In this document: one piece after another, positions 43,055-53,706 of the stretch | How positions within the stretch are numbered: position 1 is the first letter of the stretch | Layout of the letters: the number at the start of each line of letters is the position of its first letter | Assembly (NCBI GenBank): GCA_051294375.1 | Contig: CM119268.1 | Span: 2,005,486-2,069,485, forward strand | Reading direction: 5' to 3' | Origin: Paraspadella gotoi | Lineage: Eukaryota > Chaetognatha | Length of the DNA stretch: 64,000 nucleotides | Made by a program: the position numbers and the translations under genes | Notes under the pieces: model-generated | What the model was told of the DNA's origin: nothing | The model's input: only the letters and a program-made list of their open reading frames with translations | Databases searched by the model: none

Positions 43055-45401
43055 GCATTGCCTCACGTCGATTTCCCGATTCAGATTTTCAATTGCCAGC
43101 GGGCGACTCACAGTAAGTGAAGGGAGTAAGCTTCCCCCCTCGTGCGTCTCCGTAACTACTTAATCCTTTCCCCTTTAGACACCAGGAAGACGAGTCGTTG
43201 TCGGTCGAGGAGCCCGACGAAAACATTGCTTCGAAGTCGACCGGCGATGCCTCTGAAGCGGAACGCTCCGTCATATCTCAGTCGAAGCGCAAAGTTGAAA
43301 CTCGGGAAGTGATGGTCGTGAAAAGAGGATCGCAGCCTTCGGGACGTAGCGCCGCGAAGGTGAGTCCTTATTGGCTGGCAACATTGTTTTGATGGGATTC
43401 TGTGAGGGTTCATTTTTGGTAAAAAAATCATTCTTGCAGGTGACGCGGAGCAACAGCGCTGCCAACAGCTGCAGCGACGAATCTGATGAAGAGCTTTTCG
43501 TGCTGGAGCTTCGGACGACGAGGAACTCGGAGGCACACTCTCGAAAATATCATCAGAGCTCGAGGCGGTTCCTGCGTGGCTTCTGACGCCGAGGAGCGAT
43601 TCGGGGCGCCGATGCCATAGCCGATAATGTTCTCATGGTCAAAGATCAATTTCATACTCACGAAGACTTTATGATGCAATTGACGGACCATCAGAACCAC
43701 GTTGGGAGCGTTTTACAAGAAGGATCTCAGGTACTTTGGCAGACTTCTTGGAGGTTTGAAGGAAATTTTCTTCATAATAAATTAGATATTTATCTAAATA
43801 GTATCCAATTTTTGATAATGATAACTACTTTTTCAGCTGATCTTTGTTGGAAAATTAGCGAGGAGGAAAGAAAATGAAATACGAATTCAAATGTCCCTTT
43901 TGAATTCGCGTTGGGAAGACCTAAGGTAAAAGCTATGGAACGTCAAAGCCAAACTACACGAACGTTAATGGATCTTCAGCAAGCTCAGTTGGATGAGTTG
44001 GAAAAGTGGTTTGGAAGCCATTGAGAGTAGAATTAAGTTGCTGGGTCCCATCGCCAATTCTCTGGATGTTCTCCAGAAGAGATGGAGTGGTTTGAAAGTT
44101 TTGCAAAATGATATAATGGAACAACAAAGAAAGGTGGATTCTCTACAAACTTGTGGTTGTTGTCGATTGAATCTAACTCGGAAGGGCGTGCGCGGCCCTA
44201 GAAAAAAAACTCGAGATGCTTGGTGGACGTTGGGCAAGGTTTGTCATGGGCGGAGATCGGTGGCTAGAATTGCAGCAAATAATTGTTAAATTGGCAACAG
44301 TTTGAAGTTGACGAAAAGGATTTTTCTGGGTGGTTGGAGAATAAACAAATTATTCTAAAGGCTATGAACGAATGAGGATATAGAGGAGTTTCTGTTGTTA
44401 TGAACAAGTAAAGAAACTTCAAATGTTGAAAAAAAATGGAGTTTGCAACACAAGGCTTTCAATGATTTGACTGCTCTTGCACAAGGAAGTAGTATCTAAC
44501 ATGGATGCAGAATCTAAATCAATTGAGGTTAACTACAAGCTGAATTAGAAGATTTTAACCGAAGCGTGGATAACTTAGTTCATCAAATGGGAACATCAAA
44601 GTCACAAGATAACCAAAACGGGTATAGATGTATCTCTTTTGGCAAGAACCTGCGGTTGTTGCGACAGAGTCAAGAATCTTTTAAAGATAAAGGCAGTCTC
44701 AAAAGTGATGTTGTGGAGAGCACTTTAGTGAATTTGAGGCTTTCTAAGATGCATTTAATGAGTGGTATGAAAAACTGAATCCACGCTTATGCTCTTATCC
44801 CTGATAAACGCCAAGAATAGAATTCTTACTGTGAGGAGCAAATTTGTTTCTTTTAAACGAAATTTCCTCTGATTTCAAGCAAAAGGCAAAACTATTAGGA
44901 AATATTGTATTTCTGGAGAAAAAATGTTTGAAAAATGAAATAAATGTTGAAAATGGTAAAAGAAATTCTCGTGACATAATTTACAAGATGGGAAGGTGTG
45001 TCAACTTCAATTTCTGAACATCGTCAAAATTTAGAAGCAGCAGTGGCGACAAAAAAGATAAATGAGAATTAAGAGCACTGGCAAGATGTCCTTTCAACAA
45101 AATAAGTAAGTGGCTAGACACAAATTGAAGAGTCGGCAACGATTCAAACAAAGTAAGTCAACAATTAGAACAATTGCAAAAATAAAGTTGAATCATGTTC
45201 GATCATATGATTGAACGAGTGAATTCTTTAATTGCTCTTCTGCTAGTATTAACGAAAGTGAGGCCGATTTTAAAAATATTCACGACATGATGTGCTCAAT
45301 TTTAAAATGAAAATGACTCTATTATTGAAAAAATCAATAATCACATGCATCTATTGGCAAAAATAGCAGCTGAGCAAACTCCTCCGAAAAAGTTTTTAGA
45401 T
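43055..45401 (+). pseudogene. Inverted, error-ridden copy of dystrophin exons 9-12 (partial)
   Basis: The 60-nt exon (from 43055), the next two exons (about 43180-43361 and 43441-43733) and the first ~1.56 kb of the giant exon (from 43837) recur on the plus strand. Divergence rises sharply after about 43900: single-base insertions and deletions every 15-40 bases, few substitutions. This is the signature of a raw long read rather than of evolutionary decay. It stops abruptly at about 45401, matching 19415 of the real gene, and switches into spacer DNA. Confidence 0.85.
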
Positions 45402-45402
45402 G

Positions 45403-46227
45403 GCAAAAAAAAGTTTTCAAGCCGTAAAAACATTAAAATAACCTATGTGTATTGTGTAATAATAAAAAAGTAATTTTTTTTAACTTACCTTTAAAACTTT
45501 GGTGAAGCGTTTTGAAGTTTTTATCAGATGCGGCGTAGACAATCTCACAAGGTTTAATTAGTCTTGTTTTTTGGTACTTGCAATTAGTTAACAGTCAAAT
45601 CAAAACCACATATTAGCAGAAAAGCTTTCATTCTACTATCTGCAAACCCTGAAAAAAAAAGAGAGCATAGAATATTCAAAGGAATAACGAATGTCAGGTT
45701 TTTAAGGGGCAACTCGTCAAAAAATTACTTTCGTACTCGTTAATCTTGAATCTTCCCGTAAAAACCTTTCAATTCAACGCACAATTTCTAAAAGTCATTG
45801 GTCGAAAGCTACCAACAAAAGGACAACATTAAAATTAATAAATTTATAAAGGGACGAGGATTTTTTGGTAAGTGTTGACTAGATAGCACAATTTGTAACT
45901 CACTTAGATTATTAAACTTTACGAATGAAAACTGAAAAGCGATTAAGAGTGTCGGACTATAGGTAATATAGATTTTTATATGTCAATTATTACTCGTTTA
46001 CGGCCATCCTAAAAAATTGTCCCTTTTGAAATGCAAATTAGTTTATTGCCTCCGCATTCAATGCACCAAAGTCACGATTTCGTTTAATCACTGATCCGAA
46101 ATCCATCGATTTACAGGAGAGGGCGGCATTAACTGTCAATACTTGTTAAAAATTTGGAAATCTGTCTCCCGACTGTTGTTGTTGTTGTTGTGGTGTCGAC
46201 GGTGAAAAGTAGAGATCGAAAGAGATG
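45403..46227 (+). repeat. Spacer block adjoining gamma-SNAP (probable true location)
   Basis: Third copy of the spacer at 33.95-34.75 kb. It runs cleanly through (TGT)n, GTCGACGGTGAAAAGTAGAG and into the gamma-SNAP 3' UTR, so this junction is probably the genuine one. It contains no gene. Confidence 0.8.
46042..46047 (-). promoter_or_regulatory. Candidate poly(A) signal for gamma-SNAP
   Basis: AATAAA on the minus strand, about 205 nt past the gamma-SNAP stop codon. Position and motif fit; there is no transcript evidence. Confidence 0.4.
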
Positions 46228-46251
46228 GAAGGAAGGATTTTGGCTAGAAGT

Positions 46252-49200
46252 TTAACACAATCCGTTGGCGTATTCGTCGTCGTCGTCGTCGTCCCCGCCT
46301 TCGACCCCGCTTTCGATCATGGCGTAACGTTGTCGTCGTTCTTCAGCGAGTGACACTCCGCCCGCGCCGCAGCCCATTTCTGGGACGGTCAGGTTTCGCG
46401 CCAGTTTCGCGTACTCGTTGTCCAAATACTTGAAAGTCTGTCCGTTCAAAATGCGTTTGGCGGATTCTTGATCTCCTTGATCGTAAGCCTAACAATGCAA
46501 GACGACGGTAAAAATAAGATAGTTTAACTTTGAAAAATCTAACAAATACTTTTTAATAAAATAAAGACCTCTAAAAGTTGTTCCGAGAGAACGGCTTCTT
46601 GCGAATCGCCAAAACCAGGATAAGTGGATAATCCATTGCGACATTCTCTCTCCGCCGTTACGTAGTCACCCAAAGTCAAATAGATGAGAAGACGCACGCA
46701 CACCAATTTGTGGACATAGGTTATTCCATCAATCTAGTAAGAAAAAAAAATTTAATTTACTGATTTAGAAATTTTTCAGTAACGTACAAATAAAATCAAG
46801 TCGCATGCATTTCTCACAACTTGATATGACTGACCAAAAATGGACAAAAACTGTTAAAGAGCGAACGCTGATAATAAACTCAAGTTGCTTTCTTACCCAA
46901 TAACTAGAGCGTAACAAAGAGTTACATAATCTAAGCGGAAATGCGACCAAAAAAGAAGGCGGGGAAAAAACACCTATTATCCAGTCAAGCATAAGTTGTA
47001 AATTTTCGGCTTTTAATCTCCAGTGGCGCTAACCGTCGTTAACCTCACCAATCGCATCCAGGAGGAAAAATTGAGAGGACCCAAGAGGATAAACACTAAG
47101 TCACTAATGCATAAAGAGAAGGCGTGAGGGCCCGGTCGAACCCGACGAAAATTTCCTTCCAACAAAATAAAATATGTAATTTACTGCTTCCTATTATCAA
47201 CATGAGGGAAAAAAGAAAAAAAACGTAGTAGTAAATTGACGTTTGAATTTTAGAGCAAACCCAGGAAATATATCCAAAGGCAAAGAGCGCATGAACGACA
47301 TTCACCTTTGCGACAACAAATGAACATTCTTGAAGCATAAGAACCTGAGAAATTACAAGAGAAAAAAAAAATTGTTCAAGAAAAAACTGCGTCAACACTT
47401 TGGCTAGGCAAAGTAGACATGTATGATCAAAAGGATGTTGGACATCAAAGACGTCTGGATGGTGGACCAAAATCCACCAACCGTTCATCAGCGGCCATTG
47501 GTACAGGAGGCAAGTCATTCGCCTCCCAACCCAAAAGTCCGGGGTTCTAGCCCGGTGGCGCTTAATCTCCCTGTAACACGGAGTTACAGCCTGATCCGAA
47601 GCTCAGGGACGAACTCACTAACTGATAAAATTATTTCTGTCTTTTCAATCTGCATACATGCCATACATGATGTTAAATCTAAAAGCAAAAGATAGCTAAA
47701 ATGTGGCAGTAAATAACAATGTCCGTCATTGACAATTTGACATACTTACAGCAAGATGGGCTTTAATTTCTCTGTTGATGACCCTGAGCGCTTCTTCTAG
47801 TTGCTGCAAACGGACGAGAAGACGCGCTGCTTTTCCGAAATATTCAATTGCTTGTCTGTTTCGATCCTCGTTGTCGACAACGTCGGCAGCCTAGTTAGTA
47901 GATGAGACCAAAATAATAATCAGTTATAAGACTCCCATGAATCTTAGACACGATATTACATACAGGCTTACTATGTTCAGTTGTTTAGAAGTCAATAATT
48001 TTAGCTTCTCCATTACCACTATGGTGGACTAAAATCCACCAACCGTTCATCAGCGGCCATTGGTGCCGGAGGCAAGTCATTCGCCTCCCAACCCAAAGGT
48101 CCGGGGTTCTAGCCCGGTGGTCGTCTGGCAGTTAAGAGGGACGGGGCGCTTAACCCGCCTGTAACATGGTGTTACAGCCTGATCCGAAGCTCAGGGACTG
48201 CTTATATTGAACGGTTCTGTCATTAACACTTATCAATAATTACTGTCTCTTCATTGGTGAGCCCGACTTCCGAACACAACAGCAACAACAACACTTTCAG
48301 GCGACATGCCTCAACCTGGCGATGCACTTTCCGCCCACAACACATCAGGCGACATGCCTCAACTTGGTGACGAACTTTCCACCAACAACAACAATTCACT
48401 TATCAATAATTACTGTCTCTTCACCACCATAATTATTATTTAGTTCAAATGTCGAGATAAAAATATTATGAAATAAAAATTAAGAACAGCAACCAAACGC
48501 ATTGGATTTTTTATATTATTGTCATTTAATTCGTCCGTTTTATAATGTAGTTTATATTAGCAATATTTCCAATGTACCTGTAAGTAAAGTTCAACAGCTC
48601 TGTTAGGCGTGTAAACTTCAACGGTTTTAGCAATTTTGTCTAGAGTGTGAACGGCAGTGTCTGGTACGCCGCTTTCCCGAAAAAGTTGTGATGCTTCTTG
48701 GCCAAGATCTGAAAATAAATTGAAGTCAAATAACATTTCACTCTCAGTCCTCATTCCTTAATCGACGCGATGGACGATGATCATTATTATACGCGATGAT
48801 AATCAGGACCCACCGGCTGTCTTATCATAGTCTTTAAGATCTCTACAAACAAGAGCAGCATTTTCCAAAGATTTTCCAGCGTGAAATCGATCTCCAGTCT
48901 TTTTGTGACATTCAGCAGCTTTAATGTGGCACTCCTTGGCTTTTTCTAAGGATTTGGCGTTTTTGAAACAAGTAGCAGCTTTGCTAAAAAAAATAAAAAA
49001 AATTCCACAACATTGAATCAATGTATCCATCGAGCAAAAATTTACAATAGCAAAGGAAAGCCTAACATTAGAAAACTTATTTCGTTTTAGATAAAATAGA
49101 TCAAAAATAGATCAAAAAGATTATGAGAAGTACAGTTTGAAAAGAGGTAATTTTTTTTGTACCTGTACGCAGAGGCAGCGCTATCGTGATCAGGTTTCCA

Positions 49201-49278
49201 CTTCATTAAAGACGTCTTCATATGCTGTTCAGCTTCTGCCAAATGGGCCTGCCCTTCTTTCAACCGTTTTTCTGCCAT
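46252..49278 (-). CDS. Napg: Gamma-soluble NSF attachment protein (6 exons, 319 aa)
   Basis: Gamma-SNAP is an adaptor that recruits the NSF ATPase to SNARE complexes for disassembly after membrane fusion; it acts at cytosolic membrane faces. Exons: 49163-49278, 48814-48983, 48578-48708, 47750-47890, 46569-46733, 46252-46488. The total is 960 nt (320 codons) and phases match throughout. The N-terminus MAEKRLKEGQAHLAEAEQHM followed by MKWKPDHDSAASAY is the gamma-type opening, with TPR-like helices after it (KAATCFKNAKSLEKAKECHI; NRQAIEYFGKAARLLVRLQQ). The C-terminus QTFKYLDNEYAKLA and the acidic tail ending in EYANGLC match gamma-SNAP rather than alpha/beta-SNAP. The length is close to human NAPG (312 aa). 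Introns 3 and 4 each contain a SINE-like repeat. The exon 5 donor (GTCTTT) is weak. Confidence 0.95.
47459..47611 (+). mobile_element. SINE-like repeat, copy 1 (gamma-SNAP intron 4)
   Basis: Runs from ATGGTGGACCAAAATCCACC to GATCCGAAGCTCAGGGAC and is closely similar to 48021-48199. The core CCGGGGTTCTAGCCCGG resembles a tRNA T-arm with a degenerate B-box (GGTTCTAGCCC). An A-box-like stretch lies about 40 bp upstream. It lies antisense to the host gene. The tRNA-derived SINE assignment is inferred from these motifs. Confidence 0.65.
48021..48199 (+). mobile_element. SINE-like repeat, copy 2 (gamma-SNAP intron 3)
   Basis: A second copy of the 47459-47611 element, with about 30 extra bases (GTCTGGCAGTTAAGAGGGAC...) after the T-arm-like core. 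Downstream, a 25-bp sequence CTTATCAATAATTACTGTCT occurs twice (about 48228 and 48399), enclosing a short tract with two GGCGACATGCCTCAAC repeats and CAA triplets. This may be a longer element tail or a second small insertion. Confidence 0.65.
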
Positions 49279-50974
49279 TCTTATGATTACCTAGAAAAAA
49301 CAGGTACTCTATACTCCTGAATGATTCGTCTTATTAATTTTGTTAACACAAGTTAAATTCATTCTAAAATAAAATATTTATTTAAAAATCTCATGCAAAC
49401 ATAGCAGTCAGGGCTGACAAATTTATAGCAAATCTTCTGTTGTAAATTAGGTTTCCGAGCCTCTAGTCGAGTGAAATCAGATTTCTCTACACTTATAAAA
49501 CGCATTTTATATTTGAATCAAGGGCTATTTTTGTAATTATCAAATGTATGTAAAACCCTACGGATAATACTAAAAAATTTGGCTAAGGAAAAGAGAAAAG
49601 GGTCTCAGAATCCATGAAATTTATGACGTTCACATAACAGTGATTTATCACAGAGCGTGTCCCAAAAAGAAAACGGAGCGCAGACAAATCAGTGTGATGA
49701 AAATGAGAAACCTGAGCAAGAACGCAAGATGAGAAACGTCAGTTCGGGTATTTCCTTCCTCTCACGGGCGAAAAAGGCGATCCGCACGGGAAAGTCTTTG
49801 TATGATTATTAGTATTCCTGAACGATCCGCGGCGCCGTCCCGATCCCACACGGAGATATGTGAGAAGCCTAAGAGGAAGCCAGTAATTGATTCCACATAT
49901 CCTGGGTCGTGGCGCTGCATCTATGAGCCTTGAGCTCTGTAAGAAGTCACGAAGCTCGGACCAGAAAGTATCGTCGAGAGGAAGAGGAGCGCTTTCTTCA
50001 CCGCGTATCCCTCGACCCGTTATCGGGAGAGGGAGAGGGAGATGGAGAGACAGAGACGAGACCCCTGGTAAGTGGGAGAGGGTGAGATAGAGACTGAGTG
50101 AAAGAGAGAGAGAGAAAGTGATCCGCCCCGACCCACCAATCTCCTTCCCCCCTTCCTCTACGGCATCTTGGGAGGGTCGGTCTCGAGCATATCCTCGAGG
50201 CAGCACCTGACCAGAGTCTATTCAACGCCGCGTCGACGGGAAGCGGCGCCGCTGACGGGTAAGCGGAAAATTAAATGGAACGCGTAGATATCCTCCGCGG
50301 CCCGGTTCTTACTCAATTCTCTACGAGTTCCGGGCCCTCAACAAAATTTCGTCGTCGAGATTCCGTCTTATCTTTCCTTTCTTAATCGAGACCATAACGC
50401 GACTCAGCCTCGGGCCCGACACTGATGCGGTTACAACCATCGACTCTGACGAGTGAATATGGTAAATAAAACGGCTCTTGGCTTTCCGCAGCGGGGCCGT
50501 CTGCGCCGCCGCCGCTGCCCCGCCGCCTCTGCCTCTGCCGCCCGACGCTGTCGCCCATTTTTTTGGAAACAAGGAAGGCGCGATTCTCTTCGCGGTTTCG
50601 AGATGGCGGTGGAAACGGACGGTTCGGGGCCAACCATAAATCCTTTTCAAATCTTTTCAAAAATGCCCCGGACAATTTTAGACATTTTTTAGATCATTCC
50701 GAGTCATCGTTGCGACGAAAATCGTCATTGTCAATGTTTTACTTGCATTTTATTCCTTATATTTTTATGTAACTACGTTATGCTGCGCTCAGAATTGTTT
50801 TTCCGTTGTCGATTCTGGGACCGGAACCGATGTTTTGTTTCTTTTGTTTGTTTACCATGTTTGTTTACGTTTGGAGCGGGACCAAATCCTCAATATTTGA
50901 TTTTTTTTTATATTTTGTATTTATATATATACACTTTACATTTCTTCAGTCGCTAATTATTGACGCCGAACAAC
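49279..50974. other. Divergent intergenic region between gamma-SNAP and Prp3
   Basis: About 1.7 kb that must hold both promoters, since the two genes point away from each other. The left half (49300-49700) is AT-rich. 49750-50620 is GC-rich, with GA-rich runs (about 50020-50125) and a GCC-rich tract (about 50486-50550). Open frames on either strand here are compositional and show no recognisable domain. A GAGATGGCGG motif lies at 50600-50609. Confidence 0.55.
50600..50609 (+). promoter_or_regulatory. YY1-like motif (AGATGGCGG) upstream of Prp3
   Basis: The sequence GAGATGGCGGTGG resembles the AAGATGGCGGC consensus bound by YY1/Pho near start sites of housekeeping genes. It is 370 nt before the Prp3 ATG and follows a GC-rich tract. 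A single motif match, so low confidence. Confidence 0.25.
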
Positions 50975-53198
50975 ATGGCATTGTCTCGAAAAGAAGCGGA
51001 AGAGCTCAAACCGTGGGTCGAGTCCACCGTTTTAAAGGTTCTGGGTTTCGAGGAGGCGAGCGTGGCGCACGCAGCTCTTACGTGCATGGAAAAGGGATAC
51101 GATAAGAGGAAAACCAAAGCTTCCCTTCAGGTTTGTGTTAATTGTCTACATTTTCAGTTAAACATTCTGATTAAACATTAAACGTTCAGTTAAATATTCT
51201 GATAAAACTCAGGATCTTTTGGACGAAAGGAGCGCAGAACGTTTTTGCGAGCGTCTCTTCCTGGAACTGGACCTCCAGCGAGCGGCGCTCTCGTCGCGCG
51301 TGAAGCTGCCCAAACGAAATCGACCGGACGAGTCGGAAATTTCGGAGATGATTAAAAAGACGCGGTACGAGTCTTCCACGAATGGTAACGGCGTGGGCAG
51401 CAACAACAACGCCGTGCCCACCCCTATCGCTGCCAAAACGGCGCCGGCTGGCGCTTTACCCGCCGCAACTCTCAGAGCTCTCAACGCCGCCGCCGCTACT
51501 GTGGATCAAGTGCCCGATGTCAACGAACCCGAAACCGAAACTCCCGTGCCGTTGACACCCGAGCAGATTCAGGCTTTAATGGAGAACGCCAAAAAGATGA
51601 TAGCGTTGAAAAAGGCAGAGATGGGCGTGCCACGAGTCCCGCTACCCCCGCCGCCCGTATTCACCCCCCAACGTCCGAACCTTCCCTTACCTGCGGAAGA
51701 CCCCGATCTTCCTATTCCCGGATCCCGCAGCAAAGTCATCAACCCCGAGGAACAGGACAAACTCAAGCGCGCCGCTGAGTTGCAGGCCAAGATAAAGGCC
51801 AAGTTGCAGAGCATGACTATGGTGCCCGATCTCATGTCGGTTGAGATAAAGGCCAAGGCCGCTGCCGCCGCCAAAGCCGCCGCCGAAAAGTCGAAAAATC
51901 AGGCGCCGAAACTGATCATCGACTCAGAAGGACGAACCCTCGATGCTGAGGGCAACGAGATCACCTTAGCTCCTCGCGTCCCCGAGTTGAAAGCCAATCT
52001 TAGGGCCATTCACAAAGAGGAGATGAAGAAGGGCGTCCAGTCGGTGGTGCCTCGCGAGGTGGAGGAAAACAAATATGTCGACAACCGGATTGACGCCAAG
52101 TCCTCCGCCAGAACCAAACGCGCCTTTAAGTTCCACGACGCCGGAAAGTTTCAACAGATGGCGTCGCGACTCAGGACCAAGGCTCAACTCGAACGCCTGC
52201 AAAACCAAGTATCTCTGGCCGCCAAAAAGACGGGGATATCATCGGCGGCCCGTCTCGCCGGCCTCATGCCCAAAAAGGGCGCCATCGAAGGAGAAATTCC
52301 TCAGGTGGAATGGTGGGACTATTACATCCTGGAGGACGCCTGCTACGACTATTTGGAGGAAAAGGGCGCCGACGCCATTAACGACGGCGTCATCACGAAT
52401 TTAATCGAACATCCACTTCAGATGGAGCCGCCCGGGGATGCGGGAAAGCCCGTCCACCTCCCGATCATGTTGACGAAAAAAGAGCGAAAGAAACTTCGTC
52501 GTCAAACGCGCAACGAGGCGCTCAAGGAAAAGACGGAGAAGGTCCGTCTCGGCCTCGAGGCTCCGCCCGAGCCCAAGATGAGAATCTCCAATCTGATGAG
52601 GGTGCTCGGCACCGAAGCCGTCGCCGACCCTACTAAGATGGAGGCTCACGTCCGGGCCCAGATGGCCAAGCGTCAGCGTCTCCACGAAGAGGCCAACGCT
52701 GCCCGCAAGTTGACCCCGGAACAGCGCTCGGAAAAGAAAACGAAAAAATTGTCCGAGGACACGACGGGCGGCGTCCACGTCGCCGTCTATCGCGTCAAGC
52801 AGCTCTCCGATCCCGCCAAAAAATTCAAGGTGGAGGCGAACGCGAATCAGCTTCAGATGACGGGCGCCGTCATCATGTGCAAAGACAACAACATCGTCAT
52901 CGTCGAAGGAGGACCCAAGCAGCAGAAAAAGTTTCGTCGGCTTTTGCTCCATCGGATCAAGTGGGAAGAAGGCGGGAGGAAGGAGAAGAAGGAGCAAGAA
53001 GGAGACGAAGGCGCCGTCGTTAAGAACAGATGCTCTTTGGTCTGGGAGGGGATGGTGTTAAGGAGAAATTTCGGCGAAATGAAATTCAAGGTCTGCCCCA
53101 CGGAGAGCTTCGCGAGGGAACACTTGCGGCAGAGAAACGCGGAACATTATTGGGACATTGCGCACGCCGATTCCGTCATCGAAAATTCCGCTGAATAA
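50975..53198 (+). CDS. Prpf3: U4/U6 small nuclear ribonucleoprotein Prp3 (2 exons, 713 aa)
   Basis: A core spliceosomal protein that binds U4/U6 snRNA in the tri-snRNP in the nucleus. Exon 1 is 50975-51130 (52 codons) and exon 2 is 51213-53198; the 82-bp intron is GT-AG and in phase 0. An N-terminal PWI domain (residues ~3-75: KPWVESTVLKVLGFEEASVA ... RFCERLFLELD) is followed by a Pro/Ala-rich linker. The PRP3 homology region follows (EVEENKYVDNRIDAKSSART; VEWWDYYILEDACYDYLEEK). The C-terminal RNA-binding/DUF1115 region (NIVIVEGGPKQQKKFRRLLL; HRIKWEEGG) comes last. The 713-aa length is close to human PRPF3 (683). The ATG in GAACAACATGG is preferred because it begins the PWI domain directly. 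The second exon is long and GC-rich, with no sign of degradation. Confidence 0.96.
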
Positions 53199-53706
53199 AG
53201 CGAAACCAGTCACGCCCCTTGCCCAACGCCCGCCTGTTTAAATATGTTACTGATGAAGGCCCTACATTGAGGGGCGACCTTCGAAACCGTTAATGTTCGA
53301 CGCCCTCGTACGAATCACGCTGTCCTCCCTACTTTCTTTTTAACTTTTGTGAAATAAAATTTGGCTGCAAGCTCATGAGTGCAATTAGAAAAGAGATCGA
53401 CAAATCAATTGTTTTGGAAGGATTTTAATTTTTTGAAGAATAAATAATTGGGTCAGACGAACTAATTGAATATATTTTATTTAATTGAATCCTCCAAGTA
53501 GTTTCTTTCGTCGATGGCATCGAAGATTGCTTCGTATTTACATGTCATTGTTAATTTATTTTTGGTTGGTTAAGAGTAAAAATTATTCAAATAGTGTCAT
53601 CGTTGGCGTTGTGCTGATTCGGAGTTCGCGCTTTTTCAAAAACCCTCGGCGTTACATAGTTTTCTTTTCTACAGATGTTTTCCCTACAGTTATTCTAACA
53701 AATGAC
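53199..53706. other. Short intergenic region, Prp3 to AAK1-type kinase
   Basis: 508 bp between two genes on the same strand. It contains the Prp3 3' UTR and, before the kinase ATG, two acceptor-like sites (TTTTCTACAG and TTTTCCCTACAG, about 53664-53690). These suggest a spliced 5' UTR for the kinase. Confidence 0.5.
53353..53358 (+). promoter_or_regulatory. Candidate poly(A) signal for Prp3
   Basis: AATAAA about 155 nt after the Prp3 stop codon, within the short spacer before the kinase gene. Confidence 0.5.

Noticed and set aside
38945-45401. A second, plus-strand dystrophin gene
   Set aside because: It repeats the exons, introns and transposon of the minus-strand gene in order. It has only indel-type differences and ends abruptly mid-exon. 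It is better explained as an inverted artefact copy.
47530-47560. A tRNA gene (CCGGGGTTCTAGCCCGG core)
   Set aside because: No foldable acceptor stem, D-arm or anticodon arm in register, and a second diverged copy exists. It fits a SINE better than a functional tRNA.
49739-50206. 155-codon minus-strand frame between gamma-SNAP and Prp3
   Set aside because: It includes a GA-repeat-derived Ser/Leu run and no recognisable domain. Likely promoter or UTR composition.
50321-50675. Overlapping minus-strand frames with Ala/Gly/Arg runs
   Set aside because: They read through the GCC-rich tract in several frames at once, a sign of composition rather than coding.
52401-52997. 198-codon frame antisense to Prp3
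   Set aside because: Shadow of the GC-rich Prp3 exon on the opposite strand, with no motif.
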